From positions 477,430 to 541,429 of the forward strand of contig NZ_QVNQ01000006.1 in assembly GCF_003432485.1 (NCBI RefSeq): 64,000 nt of DNA, read 5' to 3'. Positions 51,067 to 59,614 of this stretch are shown here, one piece after another. Below the pieces are notes generated by a model, which did not search any database, was not told the origin of the DNA, and saw only the letters and a program-made list of their open reading frames with translations. Made by a program: the position numbers and the translations under genes. Each line of letters starts with the position of its first letter. Position 1 is the stretch's first letter. The stretch is from Actinomadura spongiicola. GTDB lineage: Bacteria; Actinomycetota; Actinomycetes; Streptosporangiales; Streptosporangiaceae.

Positions 51067-51159
51067 AGAAGAGGTCGGCCGAGCCCGGTGCCTTCCGCGG
51101 CCGGGCGACTCCGCCGCGAACGACCCTGCGCACGCTCGAATTCCAATAGCCTGTGCGTT

Positions 51160-52557
51160 GTGAGTCTGCGCTTCTACGACACCGGCACCCGTAGCGTCCG
51201 TGCGTTCGAGCCCCTGGAAGAGGGCCGCGTGGGGATGTACGTGTGTGGTGCCACCCCGCAGGCCTCCCCCCACATCGGCCATCTGCGGTCGGGCGTGATC
51301 TACGACGTCCTGCTGCGCTGGCTGCGCGCGTCCGGCTACGAGGTGACGTTCGCCCGCAACGTCACCGATGTCGACGACAAGATCATCGCCGTGGCGGCGG
51401 AGCGGGGCGTGCCGTGGTTCGCGGTCGCCGAGGGCAACCAGCGGATCTTCACGCAGGGCTATGACCTGCTCGGCTGCCTGCCGCCCACGATCGAGCCGCG
51501 CGCCACCGGGCACGTCCCGGAGATGATCACGTTGATGCGCCGCCTGATCGACAACGGTCACGCGTACGCGGTCGGCGGCGACGTGTACTTCGATGTCGCG
51601 TCCTGGGCCGACCAGTACGGCCGGCTGTCGAACCAGCGGCTGGAGAACCTGCGGGCCGCCGGCGACACGCCCAACGAGGACCTCAAACGCGACCCGCGCG
51701 ACTTCGCGCTCTGGAAGGGCGCCAAGCCCGGCGAGCCGTCCTGGGAGACGCCCTGGGGTGAGGGACGGCCCGGCTGGCACCTGGAGTGCTCGGCGATGGC
51801 GACCAGGTACCTCGGGTCCACGTTCGACATCCACGGCGGCGGCGTCGACCTGATCTTCCCGCATCACGAGAACGAGATCGCCCAGTCGCGGGCGGCCGGT
51901 GACGGGTTCGCCCGCTACTGGCTGCACAACGGGCTGCTCACCGTGGACGGCGAGAAGATGAGCAAGTCCGTCGGCAACGTGGTGCTGCTGCCCGACCTGC
52001 TCGACAAGGCCCGTCCGGTGGAGATCCGGTACTACCTGGCCTCGGCGCACTACCGGTCGCTGATGGACTTCACGGACGCGTCCCTGGCAGAGGCCGTCTC
52101 CGCCTACCAGCGCGTCGAGGGGTTCGTGACCCGGGCGTCGGAGGTGGTGGGCGCCGTCGCGCCGTCACCGTCCGTCCCGGCCGCGTTCGCCGCCGCGCTG
52201 GACGACGACCTGGGCGTCCCGCACGGGCTCGCGGTGCTGCACGAGACCGTCCGGGAGGGGAACAGCGCGCTCGCGTCCGGCGACCACGACGCGGTCCGCC
52301 GCCACCTCGCCGCCGTCCGGGCGATGGCGGACGTCCTCGGCGTCGACCCGCTGTCGCCGCAGTGGAGCCGGGCCGGTGAGGACGACCTGCGTCCCGTCGT
52401 GGACGCGCTCGTCGCGGTCGCGCTGGAACAGCGGCAGGCGGCCCGCGCTCGCAAGGACTACGCGGCCGCCGACGCCATCCGCGACAGCCTGGCGGAGGCC
52501 GGGATCCTCGTCGAGGACACCCCGCAGGGCCCCCGCTGGGAGCTGAAGCGCGACTGA
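51160..52557 (+). CDS. cysS: cysteinyl-tRNA synthetase
   Basis: A 465-aa class I synthetase. It has YVCGATPQASPHIGHLRSGV (zinc cysteine and HIGH-type motif), the zinc ligands around WHLECSAMA and FPHHENEIAQS, and KMSKS in DGEKMSKSVGNV. The sequence reads CGATPQ where MshC ligases of mycothiol synthesis also share this fold, but the full length and KMSKS context fit CysS. GTG 51160 has TAGCCT 7 nt upstream (leaderless candidate). It is followed by rlmB, as in other actinobacteria. Confidence 0.93.
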   Translation: MSLRFYDTGTRSVRAFEPLEEGRVGMYVCGATPQASPHIGHLRSGVIYDVLLRWLRASGYEVTFARNVTDVDDKIIAVAAERGVPWFAVAEGNQRIFTQGYDLLGCLPPTIEPRATGHVPEMITLMRRLIDNGHAYAVGGDVYFDVASWADQYGRLSNQRLENLRAAGDTPNEDLKRDPRDFALWKGAKPGEPSWETPWGEGRPGWHLECSAMATRYLGSTFDIHGGGVDLIFPHHENEIAQSRAAGDGFARYWLHNGLLTVDGEKMSKSVGNVVLLPDLLDKARPVEIRYYLASAHYRSLMDFTDASLAEAVSAYQRVEGFVTRASEVVGAVAPSPSVPAAFAAALDDDLGVPHGLAVLHETVREGNSALASGDHDAVRRHLAAVRAMADVLGVDPLSPQWSRAGEDDLRPVVDALVAVALEQRQAARARKDYAAADAIRDSLAEAGILVEDTPQGPRWELKRD

Positions 52558-52657
52558 GGTCGTGCGCGGCGGATAAAATCGAACGTTCGCGGGGGTACGC
52601 TGCCGCGATTCAAGCCGCCGCCGGGCGGGCGAACCGTAGCCAGGGAGCCACCTGATC

Positions 52658-53584
52658 ATGGCCAAGCGCAAGGGCAAGGGACCGACTCCCAAGGCCGAGG
52701 ACCGGCACTGGTACGGCAAGCGCCAGAAGGCGCGCGCCGTCAAGAGCGCCAAGCGCACCGGCACGTCGACGCTCGGCCCGGGCAGCCGCCTGAAGGCGGA
52801 GTCCCGCGAACGCCCGGGCCGTCCCGGAACGGGCCGTCCGGCGGGCGCGCGCCGCGCCTCCGGCGAGGTCCCCGAACTGGTCACAGGACGCAACCCGGTC
52901 GTCGAAGCACTCAGAGCCGGGGTTCCCGGAACCGCGCTGTACGTGACGTCCGGCACAGACGAACGCGTCCGCGAGTCGATCCAACTGGCCGCCGACCGGC
53001 GGATCCCGCTGCTGGAGACCGCGCGACCCGAACTCGACCGGCTCACCGACGGCGCCGTCCACCAGGGCATCGCGCTCCAGGTCAAGCCGTACCGGTACGC
53101 GCACCCCGACGACCTGCTCACCGGCCCGGCGCCGCTGATCGTCGCGGTGGACGGCATCACGGACCCGCGCAACCTCGGCGCGATCGTCCGGTCCGCGGCG
53201 GCGTTCGGCGCGTCCGGCGTCGTCGTCCCCGAGCGGCGCGCGGCCGGAGTCACCGCGGGAACATGGAAGTCGTCCGCGGGCACCCTGGCGACCGTCCCCG
53301 TCGCCCAGGCGACGAACCTCACCCGTCAGCTCAAGGCGTACCAGAAAGCAGGCTGTTTCGTCGCCGGCCTCGACGCCCACGGCGAGGTCACCGTCGCCGA
53401 CCTGGAGGTCGCCTCCGGGCCGTTCGTGCTGGTCATCGGCTCAGAGGGCAAGGGTCTAGGACGTCTGGTCGCCGAAACATGCGACCTACTCGTCATGATC
53501 CCGATGCCGGGCACGGCGGAGTCGCTCAACGCCGGCGTCGCCGCCGGAATCGCCCTGTACGAGGTCAGCCGCCGGCGCCCCTGA
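52658..53584 (+). CDS. rlmB: 23S rRNA (guanosine-2'-O) methyltransferase RlmB
   Basis: A 308-aa SPOUT methyltransferase modifying 23S rRNA G2251. A basic, disordered N-terminus (about residues 1-70, MAKRKGKGPTPKAED) is followed by a substrate-binding domain (VTGRNPVVEALRAG) and the trefoil-knot motifs DGITDPRNLGAIVRSAAAFG, LVIGSEGKGLGRL and SLNAGVAAGIALYE. The ATG follows AGGGAG. It lies downstream of cysS, about 100 bp away. Confidence 0.93.
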   Translation: MAKRKGKGPTPKAEDRHWYGKRQKARAVKSAKRTGTSTLGPGSRLKAESRERPGRPGTGRPAGARRASGEVPELVTGRNPVVEALRAGVPGTALYVTSGTDERVRESIQLAADRRIPLLETARPELDRLTDGAVHQGIALQVKPYRYAHPDDLLTGPAPLIVAVDGITDPRNLGAIVRSAAAFGASGVVVPERRAAGVTAGTWKSSAGTLATVPVAQATNLTRQLKAYQKAGCFVAGLDAHGEVTVADLEVASGPFVLVIGSEGKGLGRLVAETCDLLVMIPMPGTAESLNAGVAAGIALYEVSRRRP

Positions 53585-53600
53585 ACCTTCACGGGAATAA

Positions 53601-53648
53601 TCTCAACGTTCAGAAGCTTGATGTTCACGTATGCGTTGGACGTTGAGA
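53601..53648. promoter_or_regulatory. inverted repeat before EamA gene
   Basis: TCTCAACGT (53601-53609) and ACGTTGAGA (53640-53648) are 9-bp perfect inverted arms 30 bp apart, just upstream of the EamA start. The sequence between is AT-richer than its surroundings and could hold the promoter. A dimeric regulator site or a long-stem leader is possible. Confidence 0.5.
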
Positions 53649-53658
53649 GGTGACATCG

Positions 53659-54597
53659 ATGACCGCCGTCGCGGCACCCCGGGCCCTGCGGGCCCGCTAC
53701 GCCACCGACCTCGCCCTGGCCGCCTTCGCCCCCGCCAGCTGGGGCACCACGTACGTCGTCACGACCACGATGCTGCCCCCCGACCGTCCCCTGCTCGCGG
53801 CCACGCTCCGCGCCCTGCCCGCCGGCCTCGTCCTCCTCGCCGTCACCCACCGCCTCCCGCGCGGCGACTGGTGGTGGAAGTCGATCGTCCTCGGCCTGCT
53901 GAACTTCGGCGCCTTCTTCCCGTTGATCTTCTTCGCCGCCTACCGGCTGCCCGGCGGTGTCGCCTCCACGATCGGCTCCGTCCAGCCGCTCATCGTGGCA
54001 CTGCTGTCCCTCGGCGTCCTGGGCATCCGCCCCACCCGCGCCGTCCTGTACGCGGCCCTCGCCGGAACCGGCGGCGTCGCACTCCTCACCCTGACCGCCG
54101 AAGCCCGCCTAGACCCGCTGGGCATCGCCGCCATGCTCACCGCGACGTCCCTGATGGCGACCGCGATCGTCCTGGCCAAGAAGTGGGGCCGCCCCGATTC
54201 ACCCCTCGTCATGACCGCCTGGCAACTCACCGTCGGCGGCCTGGTCCTCGCCCCCCTCACCCTCGCCTTCGAAGGCGTCCCGCCAACCATCGACGGCGAG
54301 AACGTCCTAGGCTTCGCCTACCTAGGCCTGATCGGCACCGCGATCGCATACGCCCTCTGGTTCCGCGGCATCGACCGCCTCCCCGCCACCTCAGTCTCCC
54401 TCCTGGGCCTCACCAACCCCCTGGTAGCCACCCTCGCCGGCCTCCTCATCCTCAGCCAAACGCTCACCCCCTGGCAGCTGGTCGGCTTCACCATCGCCCT
54501 AGGAGCCCTGGTAGCCGGCCAAGCCGCCACCCGTCAGCCGCCCCCGAACCACCACCTCAGCCCTGGAACGGCCGCACCTCCATCGGCAACCCCGTAA
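53659..54597 (+). CDS. EamA/DMT-family transporter
   Basis: A 312-aa ten-helix drug/metabolite transporter with two EamA repeats (about residues 15-145 and 155-290): ASWGTTYVVTTTMLPPDRPL near the N-terminus and FRGIDRLPATSVSLLGLTNP in the second repeat. Such proteins usually export amino acids or metabolites. ATG 53659 was chosen with GAGAGG upstream; GTG 53650 is possible. The 3' end overlaps the convergent YCII gene by 41 bp. Confidence 0.87.
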   Translation: MTAVAAPRALRARYATDLALAAFAPASWGTTYVVTTTMLPPDRPLLAATLRALPAGLVLLAVTHRLPRGDWWWKSIVLGLLNFGAFFPLIFFAAYRLPGGVASTIGSVQPLIVALLSLGVLGIRPTRAVLYAALAGTGGVALLTLTAEARLDPLGIAAMLTATSLMATAIVLAKKWGRPDSPLVMTAWQLTVGGLVLAPLTLAFEGVPPTIDGENVLGFAYLGLIGTAIAYALWFRGIDRLPATSVSLLGLTNPLVATLAGLLILSQTLTPWQLVGFTIALGALVAGQAATRQPPPNHHLSPGTAAPPSATP

Positions 54598-54898
54598 CCC
54601 GGACATACCGCGCCGCCACCTTCAACGCCGCGTCCAGATCCTTCACCTCGACGATGACGATCCCCCCGACGTGCTCCTCGCTCTCCACCCAGGGCCCGTC
54701 GGTAGCGACCACCTCCTCATCCCTGAGCCGCACCACGGTGCTCTCCTCGGGCCCGTGCAACCGTCTCCCGAACACCCACGCCTCCTGCGACTCCAGATCC
54801 CTCCGGATCTCCGCGAGCTCCGCCATCACCGGCCCCAGAACCTCCGGCGGCGGCACCTCACCCACAGGCTGAATCATGTTGAGCACGTACAACGTCAT
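54557..54898 (-). CDS. YCII-related (DGPF) protein
   Basis: A 113-aa YCII-like protein with a ferredoxin-type fold. VVATDGPWVESEEHVGGIVI carries the DGP(F/W) motif of the subfamily often encoded near ECF41-type sigma factors. The reaction is not known. GGGGGAAG precedes ATG 54898. Confidence 0.85.
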   Translation of the reverse strand: MTLYVLNMIQPVGEVPPPEVLGPVMAELAEIRRDLESQEAWVFGRRLHGPEESTVVRLRDEEVVATDGPWVESEEHVGGIVIVEVKDLDAALKVAARYVRVTGLPMEVRPFQG

Positions 54899-55037
54899 AC
54901 TTCCCCCCTGCCCCGATCCGCCGAGATCACGACCCCCGTCGCCGACGCCCCACCAAGACCAGCCTCCCCAAGGCCGCTCCTGAGAAGAACTCCCGCGCAA
55001 GCCCCCCACCGAGTCGACTACGATGCGGGACGAACCA

Positions 55038-55110
55038 GCCGGCGTAGCTCAATTGGCAGAGCATCTGTCTTGTAAACAGAAGGTTAGGGGTTCAAGTCCC
55101 CTCGCCGGCT
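55038..55110 (+). tRNA. tRNA-Thr (anticodon TGT)
   Basis: A 73-nt cloverleaf: acceptor GCCGGCG/CGCCGGC with discriminator T, D-stem GCTC/GAGC, anticodon stem TCTGT/ACAGA with loop CTTGTAA (anticodon TGT), and T-arm AGGGG-TTCAAGT-CCCCT. CCA is not encoded. An integrase gene lies immediately downstream and points toward it, so its 3' end is the likely attachment site of the element. Confidence 0.97.
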
Positions 55111-55119
55111 CCCACGTCA

Positions 55120-55149
55120 AAGCCCCCTTCCGATCAAGGAAGGGGGCTT
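55120..55149. terminator. terminator between tRNA-Thr and int
   Basis: AAGCCCCCTTCC (55120-55131) pairs perfectly with GGAAGGGGGCTT (55138-55149), loop GATCAA. It lies 9 bp after the tRNA and can also end int-side transcription. Confidence 0.85.
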
Positions 55150-55150
55150 C

Positions 55151-55172
55151 TTGCTAACAGGTTTGCTAACAG
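55151..55172. repeat. tandem 10-bp repeat in putative att region
   Basis: TTGCTAACAG occurs twice (55151-55160, 55163-55172), 2 bp apart, between the terminator and the int stop codon. Short direct repeats next to the core site are typical arm-type binding sites for tyrosine recombinases. Confidence 0.5.
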
Positions 55173-55178
55173 CGGCTC

Positions 55179-56429
55179 CTACGCCGCACCGGCGACCCGC
55201 CCCGCGAAGATGTCCGCCGCCTCGGCGAGCTGCTCATTGATTACGTGCGCGTAGACCCGAAGCGTGATCGCCGGGTCGGCGTGCCCGAGCCGCGCGGCCA
55301 CCACATGAACGGGAACACCCGCCAGGAGCAGCGTCGTCGCGTGGACGTGCCGCAGGTCGTGAAGCCGAGCATGGGGGAGCGGCTCGACACCCTCCCCGCC
55401 GTTGTGGGCTTTGATCAGCGCGGCCATCAGCGACGAGACGGTGTCAGGATGGACGGGCTCTCCCCATCCGGTGGCGAAGACGTACCCGTCCGCTTCTTTG
55501 TCGGCACCCTTTTAAGACTTGCCGAGCTTGAGCTTGTCGGCGAGCTGGCGCTTACGGTGCGACTTGAGGACGTCGACGGTCCCGGCGTCGAGGCTGACGA
55601 CGCGGGACCGGCCGCTCTTGGTCGTGCCCTCGATGCGTTCGCCAGCGATGAACGAGGCCGACCCCTTGATGTGGACGGACGCGCGGTCAAGGTCGACGTC
55701 ACGCCACCGCAGGTTGAGCAGCTCCCCACGCCGCGCGCCGGTGTACGCCGCCAGCCGGTAGAAGGTGAACAGCCGGTGTTCCTTGGCACCGTCGAGGAAC
55801 GTCCGAAGCTGCGTTGTCGTCCAGACGTCCCCAGGTTCCCCTTGGTGAAGCCGAGGCCGCTTGGCGCGCTCCGTGGGGTTGGACGGGATCAGCTCATCCA
55901 CCCGAACCGCGTCACCGAACGCCTTCCGGAGCACCGAGTGGACATGCGCGACGGTTCGAGGGGAGAGCCCCGTACCGTCCTGCCCGCCGGTGGTGACGAG
56001 GTCGCGGTAGAACTTGGTGATCTGGCCGGGCCGGACGGCTTGGAGCCGCAGGCCGCCGATGTTGGGCTTGACGTGCCGTTCGATCAGGTGCCGATAGTTG
56101 GCAAGCGTCTTGGGCTTGATCTCGACGGCATGAGCGTCGAGCCACTCGTCGAGGTACTCGCCCACGGTGACGGCGTTGCGGTCGATGTACTCGCCGCGTC
56201 GTGCTCTCACCCGTGCTTCGTCGCGGGCCTCCTTGGCGTCCTCCTCGGTGCGGAACCCACCGACCCACTTGGGCTTCGAGACGCCGGTTTCGGGGTCGGG
56301 GACGCGGATGACGTAGGACCAGGTCTTGCCGCGCTTCATGACGCCGTCGCGTAGCCTGGGACGGTTCTTGCTGGTCTTCTTGGACGGTTTGCGCGGTTCC
56401 TCGGGGTCGGCGAGTGCGGTTGTGGGCAT
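55179..56429 (-). pseudogene. int: tyrosine recombinase/integrase with in-frame stop
   Basis: The frame from ATG 56429 encodes an N-terminal SAM-like domain (VGEYLDEWLDAHAVEIKPKT) and the first catalytic Arg (AYTGARRGELLNLRW), then hits TAA at 55512-55514 after LADKLKLGKS. The same frame continues without another stop to 55179: KGADKEADGYVFATGWGEPV, then HDLRHVHATTLL, LGHADP and RVYAHV with the remaining His, Arg and Tyr. A single base change (probably TAC or TAT to TAA) explains it. Intact, it would be about 416 aa and would integrate the element into tRNA-Thr. Start overlaps the xis stop. Confidence 0.85.
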
Positions 56430-56608
56430 CAGGCAGCCTCTTTCATCAGGGTGTTGATGTAGTCGGTGAGGGCGTCGAATGGGACGCGGCGAGAGCCGTC
56501 GATCCGGATGGAGCGGACGGCGCCGGAGGCGAGGAGTTCGTAGAGCTTGCTGCGGGAGATGGCCAGCGCTTGAGCGGCCTCCGGGACGGTCAAGAGGAGT
56601 TTGGGCAC
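56429..56608 (-). CDS. xis: excisionase, MerR/AlpA-like HTH
   Basis: A 59-aa DNA-binding protein: LLLTVPEAAQALAISRSKLY, ELLASGAVRSIRIDGSRR, the 'helix-turn-helix domain 17' type. It directs the integrase toward excision. Start is GTG 56608 with AGAGG 5 nt upstream. Its stop overlaps int (ATGA), and its start lies within the 3' end of repSA, so the three are one operon. Confidence 0.88.
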   Translation of the reverse strand: MPKLLLTVPEAAQALAISRSKLYELLASGAVRSIRIDGSRRVPFDALTDYINTLMKEAA

Positions 56609-58006
56609 GTGCGCCTCTCTGTGCCGGTGGTGAGTGTGGGCAGGGGTTTGCCGGTGAGGGCAGCCGTTAGCAGGGCCTCGCCGGGTGTCATTCCTTGGCC
56701 GAGGTAGCGCCAGTGGGCGATGACGAGGACCTGGTCGTCGTCGAAGGGGAGGCGGCCAGTTGAGATGTCGTGTTGGCGGCGGTTGTGTTCGATGCGGTCT
56801 GCGCGTAGGCGGCCGAGGGTGACCGAGTAGTGGCGGGATTTGGTGGAGAAGTGGCCGCGGAAGCCGAGCATGTGTGCCCATTCGGCCAGCCGCAGGCCGG
56901 CGAATTCCTCCAGGGCGGCCAGGCGCAAGCATTCGGTGATGAGCCGCCGCGCGTGTCCGGACACCGGTAGGTCGGCCGGGTCGTCGGTGGGGCGGATGCG
57001 GCGGTCGAGGGTGCCGACGCATTCGGCTGCCTTGGTGGCGTACTTGGCGATGTAGCCCGCCACCGCGGTATCGGTCAGATCTCCGGTGGTGGTGATCGGT
57101 CGAACATCGATCTGGGAACCCCACACGTGGGTCTTGGCCGGGACGTCGCCCGCCGCCGAAGTCGACACCGCCACCGCTCCGGCGGCATGATCCACCGCCG
57201 CCTTGATCAGGTCGAGGGTGGCCCAGGACGGCGGGGTGGCGTCCGGGCCGCCGGGGCCGTCCAGGCGGATGACGGCGTGGAAGTGGACCAGGCCGCGCCG
57301 CTGGTATTCGGCGACCTTGGCGAACGACACCGTGAGCGCCTCACGCAGGTCTGCGACCCGCAGGCCCGCCGACCGTGCGAGGTAGCGGCGAAAGGCCATG
57401 GTGAAGCGGCGCCATAGTTCGGGGGCGTGGGCGTTCCACAGCACGGCCCCGGCGTAGTCGAAGCAGTCCGGGCACAGCGGTTGTCCGAGCCGCGTGTCAT
57501 CGGCCGCGTGCCGGACCGTGCACGACACCGGCCGCCCGTGTGGGCAGGTTCCGCCGTCTCGCCGTGGACGGCACGCCATCACCCCACCACCGGCACCCGT
57601 CCGCCGGGAGTGCACCGGCCCGAACGAAGGCGCCGTGAGGGTGACGAACGCGGCCGGATGCGCGGTGACCGTGGTGGGCACGCCTTTGCCGCCGACCAGT
57701 CCGGCGCGGATGAGTTGGTAGGTGTCGGCGCGGTAAGTCTCGGCGCAGGGGGGGGCAGCGGGAGGCTCGCCGGGTCTTGCACGCCACGCGCAGCACGCCG
57801 CCGGGTTCGCGTGCGGTCGTGTAGTGGTGAAGAACCTCGCCGGTGGCCGGGTCCAGGTGGGTGATGCGGCCGCGTAGGTGGACGGGTTGGGCGCACCCGC
57901 CGGTTGAGTGCGCGCGGCGCGCCCAGGCACGGAAGTCGGTCCGGTTGTAGCGGGCCGCCATGTCACGGGCCGCTAGGTCGGTGACGTAAGGGGCAGGGTG
58001 GGGCAC
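56590..58006 (-). pseudogene. repSA: replication initiator RepSA, frameshifted
   Basis: The N-terminal frame from GTG 58006 reads AARDMAARYNRTDFRAWARR and ends ACKTRRASRCPP. At a run of eight C (57748-57755 as G on the plus strand) the reading must shift to continue as CAETYRADTYQLIRAGLVGG. With seven C the two halves join into one protein of about 470 aa. The C-terminal part carries typical RepSA blocks: FVTLTAPSFGPVHSRR, CPDCFDYAGAVLWNAHAPEL, RGLVHFHAVIRLDG (HxH near the metal site) and SKYATKAAE-like AKYATKAAECVG. It would start rolling-circle replication of the excised element. Confidence 0.83.
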
Positions 58007-58049
58007 GATGAACGGGTCTCCCTATCCGTGGACGCGGGTTGGGGACGGG

Positions 58050-58095
58050 CCCCGGCGCGGCGTTGTTTGCTTGGCGGCTCGGCGCCGCGCCGGGG
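58050..58095. terminator. 13-bp stem-loop upstream of repSA
   Basis: CCCCGGCGCGGCG (58050-58062) pairs perfectly with CGCCGCGCCGGGG (58083-58095) around a 20-nt loop. It lies between the small membrane-protein gene and repSA. It may attenuate read-through into repSA or mark the replication origin region. Confidence 0.6.
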
Positions 58096-58101
58096 GCGAA
58101 A

Positions 58102-58257
58102 TCAGAAGGCCGTGACGAATCGTGAGAGAGCGTCGGCGATCAGGGCCAGGCCGCCGATGAGGGCGCGGACGGTGTGTGCGGCGGTTTCGGGTTGGCGGAC
58201 CAGGAACAGGCCCAGGACGAGCCAGAAGCAGGCGAAGCCGCAGCGGCGCAAGAACAT
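58102..58257 (-). CDS. 51-aa membrane protein of the element
   Basis: A 51-residue protein (MFLRRCGFACFWLVLGLFLV ... ALIGGLALIADALSRFVTAF) with two hydrophobic segments. AGGAG lies about 9 nt before the ATG. Such small membrane proteins are common near spd genes, which spread plasmid or element DNA through mycelium. The specific role is unknown. Confidence 0.65.
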   Translation of the reverse strand: MFLRRCGFACFWLVLGLFLVRQPETAAHTVRALIGGLALIADALSRFVTAF

Positions 58258-58271
58258 CGGGTGATCTCCTG

Positions 58272-58418
58272 TCAGGTGTGGCCGTGACCGTTGCAGTCGG
58301 GACAGGCGGAGCCGTCGGAGGCGACGCCGCCCCCGCCGCAGGTGCCGCACGCCCAGCCCACGACGAGCCAGAGGGGGCAGGAAGGCGCGGGCAGCGAGCA
58401 CGGCCGCCGGTTGGTCAT
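58272..58418 (-). CDS. 48-aa cysteine-rich protein
   Basis: A 48-residue protein whose C-terminal half has CGTCGGGG, then CPDCNGHGH, a zinc-ribbon or DnaJ-type CxxC pair. The ATG overlaps the upstream gene's stop (58418-58420). Similar mini zinc proteins occur in Streptomyces elements. Function unknown. Confidence 0.65.
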   Translation of the reverse strand: MTNRRPCSLPAPSCPLWLVVGWACGTCGGGGVASDGSACPDCNGHGHT

Positions 58419-58837
58419 CAGGCAGCCCACCCGGCGTCCTGGTCGTCGCTATGGGGGGTGGTGTCCAGGACGATGTTGGGCCGGTAGCTGTTGAGGGCGT
58501 GATGCTCGCGGCGTCGCTGGTCGGGGATGTGCACGATGCGGTAGGAGATGCCGCCGAAGTCGCGGTTGGCGGTGTAGTGCCCGCCCTGGTCGGTGTCGTC
58601 GGCGACCTTGACGCCCAGCAGCGCCGCCACCTGGTCGACCACCGCAGCCGACGAGGCGTCGTCACCCGCGCGGACGCTGACCAGCAGATCGTTGCCGCAC
58701 GTGTTGACCGGCACCGCCGGGTTGGCTTCCAGGAAGACCGCCAGCGCGCGCAGGCCGATGATGAGCCGATGCCGGGCGACCGGGTCAGCGGGCACGATGA
58801 GGGGCGTCTGGCCGGTGGGGTTGGTGTGTTCGGTCAT
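58418..58837 (-). CDS. conserved element protein, unknown
   Basis: A 139-aa soluble protein of unknown function (RLIIGLRALAVFLEANPAVP, VNTCGNDLLVSVRAGDD). Proteins of this form are frequent in actinomycete integrative elements between rep and tra. It is translationally coupled to the Cys-rich gene downstream. Confidence 0.7.
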   Translation of the reverse strand: MTEHTNPTGQTPLIVPADPVARHRLIIGLRALAVFLEANPAVPVNTCGNDLLVSVRAGDDASSAAVVDQVAALLGVKVADDTDQGGHYTANRDFGGISYRIVHIPDQRRREHHALNSYRPNIVLDTTPHSDDQDAGWAA

Positions 58838-58855
58838 TGCGGGTTCCTCCAGTGG

Positions 58856-59614
58856 TCAGGTGAGGGATGCGGTTTCGGTGCGGAGTTGGCGGAGCAGGTC
58901 CGAGGCGAGTTGGTTGGACACCCCGAGCCGGGCGCGCAGTGCGTCACGGGTGATCGGGCGTCCGTGTTCGGTGTGGTGTTCGGCAGCGACGCGGCGCGCG
59001 AAGTCGACCAGGGGCCCCACCGCGCCCGCTGAGGACGACGAGGGCGAGGCGGACGGTTCGACGGGGACCGGGATGGAGGTCTGGCCGCCCTGCTCGTCCT
59101 CGCCGCCGGTCCTCTCAGGGCCGGGAGCGGACGGGACGGCCGACGAGCCGGACGAGGACGGGGACGGGTGGCCGAAGGAGTCCGGGACGGCCAGAACGCC
59201 CGAGACGGAGGAGTCCGCAAGCCCGGCAGGCTTGGCGATCTTCCTGCGCTCCAGCATGGAGACCGCGACCAGGAACGCGCCCGCCGGTGTGCCCGCGGTG
59301 ATCCAGCCCCAGACCGAGGGGTCGGCTTGGGCCAGGTTCGCGGCCAGCGAGAGCAGGATCCCGCCGACCAGGACGAGGGTCGGCCACGACAGGGGCCCGG
59401 TGTCGCGTCCGGTGCGCTTGTCTCGCTGGCGTTCCCCTGCGGCCATGACACAGGTCAGGTCGATGCACACCGCGATAGCCCAGGCCATCCAGCCCCGTTG
59501 ACCGTGTTCGGTGGCCGTGTCGCGGATATGGGTGAATGACCCTGCCGCCGCGATCCCCGCCAGCACCACCACCGGCCCCGAATCGGCCACAGCGGCGAAC
59601 AATCGGCGGGTCAT
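58856..59614 (-). CDS. DUF2637 protein, SpdB-like
   Basis: A 252-aa membrane protein with four helices in the first 120 residues (VVVLAGIAAAGSFTHI, WMAWAIAVCIDLTCVMAAG, PTLVLVGGILLSLAANLAQA, TAGTPAGAFLVAVSML), a Pro/Ser/Gly linker and a C-terminal helix-turn-helix-like segment (ITRDALRARLGVSNQLASDL). DUF2637 proteins act in intramycelial spreading of conjugative elements. It overlaps its upstream neighbour by 4 bp. Confidence 0.78.
   Translation of the reverse strand: MTRRLFAAVADSGPVVVLAGIAAAGSFTHIRDTATEHGQRGWMAWAIAVCIDLTCVMAAGERQRDKRTGRDTGPLSWPTLVLVGGILLSLAANLAQADPSVWGWITAGTPAGAFLVAVSMLERRKIAKPAGLADSSVSGVLAVPDSFGHPSPSSSGSSAVPSAPGPERTGGEDEQGGQTSIPVPVEPSASPSSSSAGAVGPLVDFARRVAAEHHTEHGRPITRDALRARLGVSNQLASDLLRQLRTETASLT

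Noticed and set aside
51160..52557. MshC (mycothiol ligase) instead of CysS
   Set aside because: The length, complete anticodon-side domain, KMSKS context and neighbouring rlmB fit CysS.
58050..58095. possible further copy of the 150-bp dispersed repeat (TTGGCGGCTCGG in the loop)
   Set aside because: Only about 12 bp match and the stem differs. Kept as an independent hairpin.
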